Positions 44,484 to 53,194 of a stretch of 64,000 nt of DNA are shown here, one piece after another. Position 1 is the stretch's first letter; the number at the start of each line of letters is the position of its first letter. Source of the stretch: G020348385 sp964410125 (GTDB lineage: Bacteria; Acidobacteriota; Aminicenantia; Aminicenantales; Aminicenantaceae); contig CAYPGQ010000012.1 in NCBI GenBank assembly GCA_964410125.1, positions 1 through 64,000 of the forward strand, written 5' to 3'. Position numbers and translations under genes: made by a program. Under the pieces are notes generated by a model that saw only the letters and a list, made by a program, of their open reading frames with translations, ran no database searches and was not told the origin of the DNA.

Positions 44484-46400
44484 ATGAAAAACAAAAAAGC
44501 TTCTCATCCTGAAACACTCAAAAGATTCGGTACCAAAATCATCGATGATGTTTTTTCTGATGAAATATCCATTTTTAAACCCAAGTTTGAGGTGGACTAT
44601 GAAGCCTACCTCGAACGCCTCTGGAAGGCCAACCCGGAGATTTGCACTATCCTCAAAACAGCATCTGACCTGGAATCCGCAAGGGATGGCTTGTACACAT
44701 ATTTGGAAAAAGCGGAGCGGAAAATCTTCGATGTGGATAACGACCTTCATATCCTGGAAAAAGCCACGGTTCGTGAGGGAATCCGTGTTTTTAAAAGCAT
44801 CATCGGGCCTGTCAATGAATACCGTACCGGAGTTTCCGCCCTAGAAATTCTGTGGAGGCTTGCTCAGGACAAACAGGAGGAATTGGACACAGAAATATCT
44901 GTGGGCTTTTTGATGGAATTCATCAACCTGTTTCGCAGTGTGATCGGCAAATCCAATATCTATCTTGAGAACAATGAGGTCAAAAAACACATACCGGATT
45001 TCCTGAAAATGGAAGGACTCGAGGCGTCTCGAGCGAGAAGCGGCATCCTGGATAATTTTGGATCCACCGTGAGAAAGTATTTCAAAAAGTTTCCCTCGGG
45101 ACTCGAGGAAGAGGTGGTGACATGGAGAAAGGAGAATAAGGCGAGGATTTTGCGCTACTTTGGGGGGAGCAATCAGGATTGGAACGATTACAAATGGCAG
45201 TTGAAAAATGTTATCAGCGATTCGAAACCGCTTTTGGACCTGATCGAACTGACCAACGATCAAAAAACATCCATCGAGAAGGCCAAAAAAAACAAAATTC
45301 CTTTTGGAATCACGCCGTATTATCTCAGCTTGATGGATTCGAATATTTCCATCGGATACGATCACGCCGTACGAGCCCAGGTGATCCCTCCCAAGGAGTA
45401 TGTGGACACCATGTCGCAGCACAAGAAAGATCGGAACATCCTATTCGATTTCATGGGCGAACATGACACGTCTCCCGTAGATTTGATAACACGCCGCTAC
45501 CCGTTTATAGCGATTTTAAAACCTTTTAACACCTGCTCCCAAATTTGCATTTACTGCCAGCGAAATTGGGAGATCGAACGGGTTCTGGACCCCAAGGCTC
45601 TGGCTTCTAAAGAGAAGATCGAAGAAGCGCTCGCTTGGTTGGATGAGCACAAAAGCATCGGCGATGTTCTTGTCACCGGCGGAGACCCGATAGTGATGAA
45701 AGACAGCCAGATCGAAAGGATACTGGATGTGCTGGCCCAAAAAAAACATATCTATCGGATTCGATTGGGAACACGCACCCCTGTGGTGTTACCGATGCGA
45801 TGGACAGAAAATCTGCTCAGACTTGTTTCCAAATATCACAAACCTCCAAAGCTGGAAATAGCCGTGGTGATCCATTTTGAGCACTCCTATGAAATCACAC
45901 CGGAATCGCTCAAAACCATCCAAGACATAAGAAAACTGGGAATAAGCGTCTACAACCAGGTTGTCTACACGATCGAAAACTCCAGGCGTTTTGAACTGGC
46001 AAAACTTCGTTGGGACCTGAAATCTATCGGTGTCGATCCGTACTACACGTTTAACATGAAAGGGAAAGAGGAGACCAAGCGGTACATGGTTCCGATCGCG
46101 AGGATTTTGCAAGAACGGAAGGAAGAAGCCCGTTTGCTGCCGGGTCTTGATCGAACCGATGAGCCGGTCTTTAACGTTCCCAAACTGGGAAAGAACCATC
46201 TTCGAGCCTGGCAGGACCATCGCCTGGTTATGATACTGCCGAACGGATCCCGCGTTTATGAATTTCATCCATGGGAAAAAAATATCACACCTATTCCCCC
46301 CTATAACTATATCGATGTCCCGATTTATGAATACCTGGAAGAGCTGGCTGCCCGGGGTGAAAACATAAGGGATTACCGGACAATCTGGTATTATTACTAA
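44484..46400 (+). CDS. Lysine 2,3-aminomutase-like radical SAM enzyme with long N-domain
   Basis: A 638-residue KamA-family radical SAM protein. The 4Fe-4S motif is Cys351-x3-Cys355-x2-Cys358 (NTCSQICIYCQRNW), followed by VTGGDPIV and RIRLGTRTPVVLPMR as in KamA. It uses SAM and usually PLP to shift an amino group; the usual PGGGGK PLP-lysine motif is not obvious, replaced near residue 565 by NVPKLGKNHL, so the PLP site or the chemistry may differ. About 300 residues of helical N-terminal sequence precede the core, whereas classic KamA is about 415 residues in all. ATG 44484 has AAAGGA at good spacing; the frame is open to 44430. Substrate uncertain. Confidence 0.88.
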   Translation: MKNKKASHPETLKRFGTKIIDDVFSDEISIFKPKFEVDYEAYLERLWKANPEICTILKTASDLESARDGLYTYLEKAERKIFDVDNDLHILEKATVREGIRVFKSIIGPVNEYRTGVSALEILWRLAQDKQEELDTEISVGFLMEFINLFRSVIGKSNIYLENNEVKKHIPDFLKMEGLEASRARSGILDNFGSTVRKYFKKFPSGLEEEVVTWRKENKARILRYFGGSNQDWNDYKWQLKNVISDSKPLLDLIELTNDQKTSIEKAKKNKIPFGITPYYLSLMDSNISIGYDHAVRAQVIPPKEYVDTMSQHKKDRNILFDFMGEHDTSPVDLITRRYPFIAILKPFNTCSQICIYCQRNWEIERVLDPKALASKEKIEEALAWLDEHKSIGDVLVTGGDPIVMKDSQIERILDVLAQKKHIYRIRLGTRTPVVLPMRWTENLLRLVSKYHKPPKLEIAVVIHFEHSYEITPESLKTIQDIRKLGISVYNQVVYTIENSRRFELAKLRWDLKSIGVDPYYTFNMKGKEETKRYMVPIARILQERKEEARLLPGLDRTDEPVFNVPKLGKNHLRAWQDHRLVMILPNGSRVYEFHPWEKNITPIPPYNYIDVPIYEYLEELAARGENIRDYRTIWYYY

Positions 46401-46430
46401 GATTTTTTTCAAGATAAAAGGATGGGAATC

Positions 46431-47918
46431 GTGAAAACAACAGGCTTTAAAAAACTTATCATTTTCGGAACAGCAATAACATTCATTTTTGTATTTTTCA
46501 GTTGTAATAAGCCTCAAGAACAACCGGCTGAGGATATCATCAAAGGCAATCTTGGCATTGATCTGCAAACAAAGTTGGAGTCATTTATTAACGAAGTCAT
46601 CGAGGCGTATGACCTGCCGGGTCTGGCCATAGGCATTGTCAAAGATAATGAGATCGCTTATGCCAAGGGATTCGGATTCAAGAACATCGAAACGCGTGAT
46701 CCCATAACCACAACAACATTGTTCCATATGGCATCGATTTCCAAGCCCTTTGTGGCCACAGCCATTATGCAGTTGGTCGAAAAAGGGAAAATCGACCTTA
46801 ATGCTCCCGTCATCACTTATTTGCCATATTTCAAACTGGATGGTGAGCAATACAAAGAGATCACCATACAACAGATGTTGAGTCATGTCTCAGGCATGCC
46901 GGATGTCCAAGATTATGAGTGGGATAAGCCGCAGTATGACCCGGGGGCATTAGAACGGTATGTGCGCAGCCTGATAGGTGAAAAAATGATAGGTAAACCG
47001 GGCGAAAGATTTGCCTACAGCAACATGGCGTTTGAATGTTTAGGAGATGTGATTGGCAAGGTATCCGGAATGCCGTTTGCAGATTATGTGAAAAAATATA
47101 TCCTTGATCCGAGCGGGATGAAAGAAAGCACATTCCTCAAAGCGGTAGGGCTAGCTGAAAATTGGGCCTCGCCGCATTTGAGTACCGTCAAAACTCTGGT
47201 GTGGAACGGATACCCGTACAACCGCATGCACGGTCCCAGTTCAACCCTTCATTCCAATGCTGTTGAAATGTGTTCATGGGCAATCATCAATATGAACCAC
47301 GGGACATACAAAGGGCAAAAAATCCTGGATTCTTCAAGTTATGAAGAACTCTGGACACAAAAAGCTCAGATCGGGTCAAAAGGCAGGAGCAAATCTGTGG
47401 GATTGAGCTGGTTTATAGGGGAATACAAAGGGGAAAAAACTGTCAGTCACGGAGGAGGTGATGTTGGTTTTAACACCACTTTTATCATGCTCCCGGAAAA
47501 AAACATCGCGGTGGTTGTGTTGTGTAATTTCATTCCGGCTCCGGTGGAGAAGGTATCATTGGCGGCGCTGGATGTTGTTCTCGGCTACGAGCCTCAAGAA
47601 TTGGATCTGCCGGCCAGTGTTCGTGTGCTTAAAAGACTGGCTGATGAAGGCGTAGAGGCAGCGGTTGGAGAGTGGAATACCTTAAAGCAGGACTTTCCGG
47701 AAAAATATGACTTTAGTGAACAGCAGTTTTTCAATCCGGCCGGCATGGCGGTTGAACTGGATAGAGTCGAAGATGCAAAAAATATCATGAAGCTTTGTTT
47801 GGAATTACTTTCAGAAACCTCGCTGAATTATGCGTCTGATTATGTGAAACGTTATTTGAAAACTCATCCGGAGAATAAAGCTGCTGCTGCGATGCTCGAA
47901 ATATTCAATAACAGATGA
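46431..47918 (+). CDS. Beta-lactamase-fold serine hydrolase lipoprotein
   Basis: A 495-residue class C/ beta-lactamase-related protein. The signal peptide ends in FVFFSC, with Cys25 as probable lipidation site. Active-site motifs are Ser102-x-x-Lys105 (HMASISKPF), Tyr196-Ser-Asn (FAYSNMAFE) and a third HGGG block near 350 (SHGGGDVG). The C-terminal 110 residues form a helical TPR-like extension. I start at the GTG at 46431, with AAAGGA 8 bp upstream; an in-frame ATG at 46422 is the alternative. Such proteins include D-aminopeptidases, esterases and muropeptide hydrolases; a true beta-lactamase role is not implied. Starts 30 bp after the aminomutase-like gene. Confidence 0.85.
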   Translation: MKTTGFKKLIIFGTAITFIFVFFSCNKPQEQPAEDIIKGNLGIDLQTKLESFINEVIEAYDLPGLAIGIVKDNEIAYAKGFGFKNIETRDPITTTTLFHMASISKPFVATAIMQLVEKGKIDLNAPVITYLPYFKLDGEQYKEITIQQMLSHVSGMPDVQDYEWDKPQYDPGALERYVRSLIGEKMIGKPGERFAYSNMAFECLGDVIGKVSGMPFADYVKKYILDPSGMKESTFLKAVGLAENWASPHLSTVKTLVWNGYPYNRMHGPSSTLHSNAVEMCSWAIINMNHGTYKGQKILDSSSYEELWTQKAQIGSKGRSKSVGLSWFIGEYKGEKTVSHGGGDVGFNTTFIMLPEKNIAVVVLCNFIPAPVEKVSLAALDVVLGYEPQELDLPASVRVLKRLADEGVEAAVGEWNTLKQDFPEKYDFSEQQFFNPAGMAVELDRVEDAKNIMKLCLELLSETSLNYASDYVKRYLKTHPENKAAAAMLEIFNNR

Positions 47919-47971
47919 GGATAAAAACCGGGATCTCGCAATGACAGATAAAATTGATTATAATGACGGTG

Positions 47972-48553
47972 ATGACGGATGAACAGATCGTCCAGCTGCT
48001 GAGAGAGGGGCAGGCAGCTGCCGCTGAAGAATTGTACAAAAAGCATGCCAAAAGCCTTTATGTGTATCTATCCCATGTATTGAATGTCCCGAATCCTGAG
48101 GATATGGTCCACGATATTTTCATCCGGGTAATCGAAAAGGCCCATCAATTCAATCCCAAAAAAGCATCTTTCCGGACCTGGCTGTTCCGGATTGCCCACA
48201 ATCACGCGATCAATCTTTTCCGACGCCAAAAGTTGGTGAAGTTTCAGTCTCTCGAACAAAACATAGGCCAGGATGATGGTGGGAAGGAGCTTCATTTAGG
48301 AGATACCCTGGCGGATGAATCGCAAAATATGGACAAATCCTCGCTGGCACTCGCTGTCCGGGAGTGCATCGGTAAACTAAAAAAAGAGACAGAGAGACAG
48401 GCCATCCTAATGTACTACATTTTTGGAAAAAACTACGAGGAGATAAGCGATGTTTTCGGCAAATCCATCAGTGCCGTGCGGAAGTATGTGGTGTTGGCCG
48501 GGGAAAAAGTCAGGAATTGCCTCGAGGCCAAAGGAATCGGGGCTTTTGGATGA
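47972..48553 (+). CDS. ECF-type RNA polymerase sigma factor
   Basis: A 193-residue sigma-70-family protein: region 2 at about 22-90 (NPEDMVHDIFIRVIEKAHQF ... FRTWLFRIAHNHAINLFRRQ) and region 4 at about 125-180 (ILMYYIFGKNYEEISDVFGKSISAVRKYVVLAGEKVRNCL). The start MTDEQIVQLLREG at 47972 fits the family; the frame is open to an ATG at 47963 and a TTG at 47954, none with a clear ribosome-binding site. It precedes a membrane protein with a DUF4384-like domain by 58 bp, which is the likely cognate regulator. Confidence 0.9.
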   Translation: MTDEQIVQLLREGQAAAAEELYKKHAKSLYVYLSHVLNVPNPEDMVHDIFIRVIEKAHQFNPKKASFRTWLFRIAHNHAINLFRRQKLVKFQSLEQNIGQDDGGKELHLGDTLADESQNMDKSSLALAVRECIGKLKKETERQAILMYYIFGKNYEEISDVFGKSISAVRKYVVLAGEKVRNCLEAKGIGAFG

Positions 48554-48611
48554 ATTTGGGATGTAAAAATCGGTCCTTAAAACGTATATAGGACTGGAAG
48601 CGAGAGATACG

Positions 48612-49694
48612 ATGGACAAGAAAAAGTTCGACAAGATCATGGATGAATGGGCAGCTCATGAGATGGAAGCTGCGCCTGATCTCAAGCCGAGTCCAGAAGT
48701 CTATCAAAAGCTCGAAGAAAAAAAGAAAAAACCACGATTTGTCTTGTTCTCCTGGCCAGTTCGCTTGGCGGCTGCCGGGATAGCGGCTGCCCTCATCATC
48801 CTGGTGATAGTCCTGCAACCGCCTAAGGAAGTGGGTCCGTTTGTGGGTTTGCGGAAAGGGGCTGTCACAGATATGGCGGAAAAGGAGGAGGTTGAGGACA
48901 GGATGCAGGTTCTCGGTGAAGCGGAGGCAGAAGAACAGGTAGAAAAAGTTGGAAAAGCAGAAAGAGCCAAGATTCAGGAGAAAGTCAAGGTAGGGCAAAA
49001 AGAAGAGGGAATAGAAAAAACAGAATATGAAGAGCCGCCGGCAAAGATAAAGACTGTAGAAAAGATGGAGAAAGCCAAGGAAGTGGATAAAGAAGCCTTT
49101 GTTCAATCTAAAGAAGTTGCAGCTAGACCAAGGATGGAACTGAAAGCGGTGAAGAAAGATGTTGCGAGCGAAGTAAAAAGGAGTCAGATTACCGCTGCTG
49201 TTCCTGCTGCTGCTGTTATTCCTGAACGAATGGAGTTTCAGTATCAGCCAAAAGGATCGGAATCCATTGAAGGGTTGGATATCAGCTTGCCCCAGGATGA
49301 AACCATTTCTCTTTCTTCAGAGGATAATTACCGCTTGATATTACAGCTTCCTGAGGAGCGTTATATCTATGTGTATCAAGTCGGAGCCGATAAACAGCTC
49401 GTTCGACTTTTCCCGAACACGGAATACAATCCGGCACAGAATCCTCTCCAAGCTGGGAAGACGATTTTTATTCCCTTACCTCCCAACTGGTTTTATGTAG
49501 AAAAAGATACAGGAGAATTGCTCATTTATGTGGTAACATCTGCCGAACCTCTCCAAAACTGGGATGATATATATGCAAAGATTGCTACGGGATTGCTGGA
49601 TCAGATAGAGAAAGAAAAAAGGAAACCAGAAGATCAGGTTTCGGTTCGGGTGTTTAAGTTTAGCGTTCGTGGATCAGATCGGATCCATCACTGA
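48612..49694 (+). CDS. Membrane-anchored DUF4384-type protein, probable anti-sigma partner
   Basis: A 360-residue protein. Residues 1-50 are a charged cytoplasmic segment, then one transmembrane helix (about 52-70, LAAAGIAAALIILVIVL). A long Lys/Glu-rich, probably coiled or disordered stretch (about 85-195) is followed by a C-terminal domain of the DUF4384 kind (about 225-350: YRLILQLPEERYIYVYQVGADKQLVRLFPN ... FYVEKDTGELLIYVVTS). DUF4384 domains occur on membrane sensors and beside kinases. The position after an ECF sigma gene and the single-pass topology suggest an anti-sigma role, although no zinc motif is visible. Followed by an S41 protease gene. Confidence 0.7.
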   Translation: MDKKKFDKIMDEWAAHEMEAAPDLKPSPEVYQKLEEKKKKPRFVLFSWPVRLAAAGIAAALIILVIVLQPPKEVGPFVGLRKGAVTDMAEKEEVEDRMQVLGEAEAEEQVEKVGKAERAKIQEKVKVGQKEEGIEKTEYEEPPAKIKTVEKMEKAKEVDKEAFVQSKEVAARPRMELKAVKKDVASEVKRSQITAAVPAAAVIPERMEFQYQPKGSESIEGLDISLPQDETISLSSEDNYRLILQLPEERYIYVYQVGADKQLVRLFPNTEYNPAQNPLQAGKTIFIPLPPNWFYVEKDTGELLIYVVTSAEPLQNWDDIYAKIATGLLDQIEKEKRKPEDQVSVRVFKFSVRGSDRIHH

Positions 49695-49821
49695 TGGAGA
49701 ATGTCAGAATAATCCTTTCATAAAATGTTTTTCCTTAAAAGTGTGCAAAATCGAGGCACACGTTTGTATGTTTCAGTAGGGATCATGAAGAAAACAGAAA
49801 AAATCCATCGTTGAGGAAAAA

Positions 49822-52008
49822 ATGAAAAGAAAACTTCTATTGGTTTCTGGCTTAATAATTCTCTTGTTCGGGAGTGGCTACAGTCTTGATACATTGCCTG
49901 AGTTTTCATCCCCATACAAGACCGAAGATGGAAGAGAGATTGTGGTTATCTTGAGTGGAGATAGTAACCACAGGCTCATTACCGTCACAGTCGAAAATGG
50001 GAAACAACTGAATTATGAGCAGAGACAATGGGGAAAAGGACGTCAGCTTTATGTCGATGCAGAGGATTTTCCGACGTTGGCTAAAACAGGGCTTCATTCA
50101 GATGTGGAACTGGAGCGGATAAAAATGATCACAGGGCGATCGATCGTTGAGATTACTGAATTAGGGCGGCCGGGAAGATTGTCTGGTGCAGGCTTTATGG
50201 CAGCTGATGAGGATATCATTTCCGTCCTCGGCGGAGACAATCGGTTGGTAAAAAAATTGGGATTGATCCATCCTCAGATGGCGAGGCCATTGTATCATGT
50301 TTGGAATATGATCCTTAGGGATTATGAGTTGAAAAGATCGGGAAGATTCTGGGAGCAATGTATTCTTTATAATGAAAAAAAAGTTTTCATAAAAGCGGAG
50401 GGCAGCAAGGGATGGCAGGAGTCCCTGTTTCAAGATGAGATTATGGGAATGTATCAGATGAAGATGTGGAGGGAATTGGAGCCGGAAGAAAAGGCATTTC
50501 TATCTGATAAATATTCGGATCTGGGCGAAGTTCGAATGAAGGAGCTGCAAAAAAAGCTTTCCCACATTAACACCGGGGAGATGGTGCCATATTACATCAT
50601 GCGTTATGGATTTTATGAGGGTCACATAGATTACCGGGCGGATCCGATTGCCATTTCCTTTGTCTTTGGATTTAAGAGCATTCAGGAAATCGAAGCGTCC
50701 TTTCCAGGAAAACTCTATGAGGCACTCACAGATCATCATACGAGAGAAAATGTTGACACGGCATTCACATTAGAGCAGTTGCAGGAGGATTTCCAGCAGA
50801 TGCGGCGTGCCATGGAAGGTATGCACCCGGTCATGTACGATTACATGTCCAGGGAAAAATTTGATGTCTTGTTCAATCAGCGATTCAAGGAATTGAACAG
50901 TTCTATGGGGCTGGAAGATGCTTTTCGTGTGTTTGCTTCTCTGATGGCCCAGATGGGGTGCATGCATTCAAACGTTTGGATGCCTTCGGGATATTGGAAT
51001 AATCTGTCCGGAAAGCTTTTTCCGATTAAGATGAGATTTATCGGCGAAGATGCCTATGCCTACCGTTCTTATAGTGAAACCGATTCGCTGCCCACAGGGG
51101 CAAAGATTTTATCCATCAACGGAAAACCGATGGAAGAAATTTTGCGGAATGTTAAAACGGTGATATCGGCCGATGCCAGTTCGGATCAATACAAGAAATT
51201 CCGTCTCGGTTTTCGTTTCCCGTTGATTTATTCGCTTTTTTACGGGCATCCGGATTCATTCGCGGTGGTTTATCAAGAACCGGGAGAAGGAACAGATCGA
51301 GATGCCGTGATACAACCGGTGCCGATCCTGAGGATCTGGAAAAATATGATAGAGCCGAGAGATCTGAATCTAGATATTCGGAAAGATATAAGCACAGCCG
51401 TCATGACCATCCCGCATTTTGTCTATTACAACGATCACGACAAGTTTTATGGATTTATGGATGGATCCTTCGAGGAGATCGAAAAAAAAGGGATCAAAAA
51501 TCTGATTATTGACCTGAGGAGAAATAACGGCGGCGATCCTTTTTGTGCGGCCCGTCTTTTTGCCCACATTGCTCATGAGCCAGTGCCCTATTTTTCCAAG
51601 GCTTATGGGAGGTATGCCCGTTTGGCAGAGTCAGTCCCTTTGAGAGAAAAACATTTCAAAGGAAAACTGTATGTTCTGATCGATGGGGGAGGGGCTTCTA
51701 CGACAGGGCATCTGCTGGGACTTTTGAAATATCACAAAATCGGGACGCTCGTCGGAGAAGAGACCGGAGCCACCTATGTCTGTCATGATGCCAAGAATTC
51801 TTTTTTATTGAAGCACTCCCGTTTTCAGGTTTCGGTGGCCACAGGAACCTTTGCCTCTGCAGTCCAGGGATTACCACAGGACCGCGGGATCCTGCCTGAT
51901 ATTCCTGTTTCCCCGACACCCCAAGACATGGCCGCCGGCATAGACACCATCCTCGAACACACCTTGTCATTAATTCGGGGACAGGATACTCTTTCACTAA
52001 TTAATTAG
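49822..52008 (+). CDS. S41-family (tail-specific-protease-like) serine protease
   Basis: A 728-residue exported protease. The signal peptide covers about residues 1-20. The C-terminal half holds the S41 core: NLIIDLRRNNGGDP near 562, and the catalytic serine Ser626 in DGGGASTTGH, followed by GTLVGEETGATYVCH. No PDZ domain is evident; the N-terminal part is unrecognised. GAGG precedes the ATG. The last dozen codons (ending IRGQDTLSLIN) and the stop codon lie inside a palindromic repeat that starts at 51971, so the original C-terminus has been replaced or extended by repeat DNA. It follows the DUF4384-type gene and may belong to the same envelope-stress module. Confidence 0.85.
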   Translation: MKRKLLLVSGLIILLFGSGYSLDTLPEFSSPYKTEDGREIVVILSGDSNHRLITVTVENGKQLNYEQRQWGKGRQLYVDAEDFPTLAKTGLHSDVELERIKMITGRSIVEITELGRPGRLSGAGFMAADEDIISVLGGDNRLVKKLGLIHPQMARPLYHVWNMILRDYELKRSGRFWEQCILYNEKKVFIKAEGSKGWQESLFQDEIMGMYQMKMWRELEPEEKAFLSDKYSDLGEVRMKELQKKLSHINTGEMVPYYIMRYGFYEGHIDYRADPIAISFVFGFKSIQEIEASFPGKLYEALTDHHTRENVDTAFTLEQLQEDFQQMRRAMEGMHPVMYDYMSREKFDVLFNQRFKELNSSMGLEDAFRVFASLMAQMGCMHSNVWMPSGYWNNLSGKLFPIKMRFIGEDAYAYRSYSETDSLPTGAKILSINGKPMEEILRNVKTVISADASSDQYKKFRLGFRFPLIYSLFYGHPDSFAVVYQEPGEGTDRDAVIQPVPILRIWKNMIEPRDLNLDIRKDISTAVMTIPHFVYYNDHDKFYGFMDGSFEEIEKKGIKNLIIDLRRNNGGDPFCAARLFAHIAHEPVPYFSKAYGRYARLAESVPLREKHFKGKLYVLIDGGGASTTGHLLGLLKYHKIGTLVGEETGATYVCHDAKNSFLLKHSRFQVSVATGTFASAVQGLPQDRGILPDIPVSPTPQDMAAGIDTILEHTLSLIRGQDTLSLIN

Positions 52009-52078
52009 CGAGTGGATAGGACTCTATTCTAGGGTGACATAGAATTTAATTGGTGAAAGAGTATCCTGTCCCCAATTA
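51971..52078. repeat. GGGGACAGGATAC-family palindrome, copy D, overlapping a CDS end
   Basis: Arms containing GGGGACAGGATACTCTTTCAC (left, from 51977) and its reverse complement (right, ending near 52073) enclose a diverged centre of about 50 bp. The left arm encodes the last residues of the S41 protease and supplies its TAG stop (52006-52008). This copy reads ACTC where others read ACCC, with the compensating change in the other arm, so the stem is conserved. Confidence 0.88.
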
Positions 52079-52161
52079 AAAAATGGAATATTGGGGGGTT
52101 TTGGTTGTCTTTAATCTATAGAGGATGAAAAACACGAGTGGAAATTCTAGCCGGAATTGAT

Positions 52162-52689
52162 ATGATTGGGTACACAGCCGTGAAAGAAAAAAAATCCCAG
52201 GTTTTTGAAGAGTTGATGACATACCAGAAAAGGGTGTTCTTGATTTGCCTGGGTTTCTCGCGGAATGCATCGGATGCTCAAGACCTAGCCCAAGATGTTT
52301 ATCTCAAAGCCTACAAAAACATCGGAACTTTAAGTGAACTTTCGCGTGCGAAGTTTTGGCTTTTCAGGATAGCCAGAAATACCTGCCTGAATTTCCAAAA
52401 AAAACATCGGCTCGATCGCATTTCTACTTTTGAGATAACACAAAAGATAAAAGATCCCCAGGCTCCCGAATCTGAAATGATCCATCAAGAACAACTCCAC
52501 CTGTTAAAAGGGGCCATTCAAAAGTTGCCGAAAAAGCAACGAGATGTGTTTGTTCTGAAGGAATATGGCGACCTTTCCTACCAGGAGATAGCCGAAACCT
52601 TAAATATTGAGCTGGGGACCGTGATGTCGAGATTGAATCGAGCGCGTCAAGCAATAAAAGAACAAATCAAGGGAGACAATAATGTCTGA
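52162..52689 (+). CDS. ECF-type RNA polymerase sigma factor
   Basis: A 175-residue sigma-70-family protein: region 2 about 20-85 (ASDAQDLAQDVYLKAYKNIGTL ... FWLFRIARNTCLNFQKK) and region 4 about 115-170 (LPKKQRDVFVLKEYGDLSYQEIAETLNIELGTVMSRLNRARQAI). The start is set at ATG 52162; an upstream GTG at 52138 would add eight residues. It overlaps the next gene by 8 bp, indicating translational coupling with a membrane protein that is probably its anti-sigma factor. Confidence 0.9.
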   Translation: MIGYTAVKEKKSQVFEELMTYQKRVFLICLGFSRNASDAQDLAQDVYLKAYKNIGTLSELSRAKFWLFRIARNTCLNFQKKHRLDRISTFEITQKIKDPQAPESEMIHQEQLHLLKGAIQKLPKKQRDVFVLKEYGDLSYQEIAETLNIELGTVMSRLNRARQAIKEQIKGDNNV

Positions 52690-53176
52690 ATATATTGATC
52701 TCATTCAGAAGGAAAAGGAAGAGGCTCTTCGGGATTATCGAGGAGACTCTTTCCGTTTGTGCCTGAATAAAAAAATAGCCGAAGATTCAAAACCATCCCG
52801 TTCGTATGTACAATGGTTCCGTAAGCCAGTTTTTGCCGGGAGTACAATTCTCTTTATTATCTTCCTCGGGTGGCTATCCACGAAATATTTTCTCCCTTCC
52901 TCTAAAGTGCCAGAATCCGTGCGCATCAAAAACACTTTTGTGCAGTTGTTCAGCCAGCATGAAACCATCCTGAATCAAAGCCCTCTTCAAGTTGAGCTAG
53001 ATGCCGAAAAATCCGCCATTTATGAGTTTGAATGGTCGCTCAAACGCGTGATCTTCTCCATCCAAAGGGAAAATGCTCCAGGTGAAGATATCGTTCAGAA
53101 CTTAAGCAAAGTCTTGCAAAATTCGGCTGTACTCCTAAAGGCCGAAAATAGTAAATCTGGAGAATTGAATATTTAA
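52682..53176 (+). CDS. Single-pass membrane protein, probable anti-sigma factor
   Basis: A 164-residue protein with an acidic/basic N-terminal cytoplasmic part (1-45), one transmembrane helix (about 49-69, FAGSTILFIIFLGWLSTKYFL) and a helical outer domain. It lacks a His-Cys-Cys zinc motif. It overlaps the ECF sigma gene by 8 bp with GGGAGA before the ATG; this position and topology support an anti-sigma role, but the sequence itself shows no recognised anti-sigma domain. Followed 18 bp later by a secreted protein gene, so the three form an operon. Confidence 0.65.
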   Translation: MSEYIDLIQKEKEEALRDYRGDSFRLCLNKKIAEDSKPSRSYVQWFRKPVFAGSTILFIIFLGWLSTKYFLPSSKVPESVRIKNTFVQLFSQHETILNQSPLQVELDAEKSAIYEFEWSLKRVIFSIQRENAPGEDIVQNLSKVLQNSAVLLKAENSKSGELNI

Positions 53177-53194
53177 AACTGAAGGAGGTCTCAA

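Noticed and set aside
46431..47918. Antibiotic-resistance beta-lactamase, in view of the BlaI/BlaR1-like pair nearby
   Set aside because: The hydrolase is a large class C-related protein with a C-terminal extension, 4 kb from the BlaI pair and without the operator sequence; a housekeeping hydrolase is more likely.
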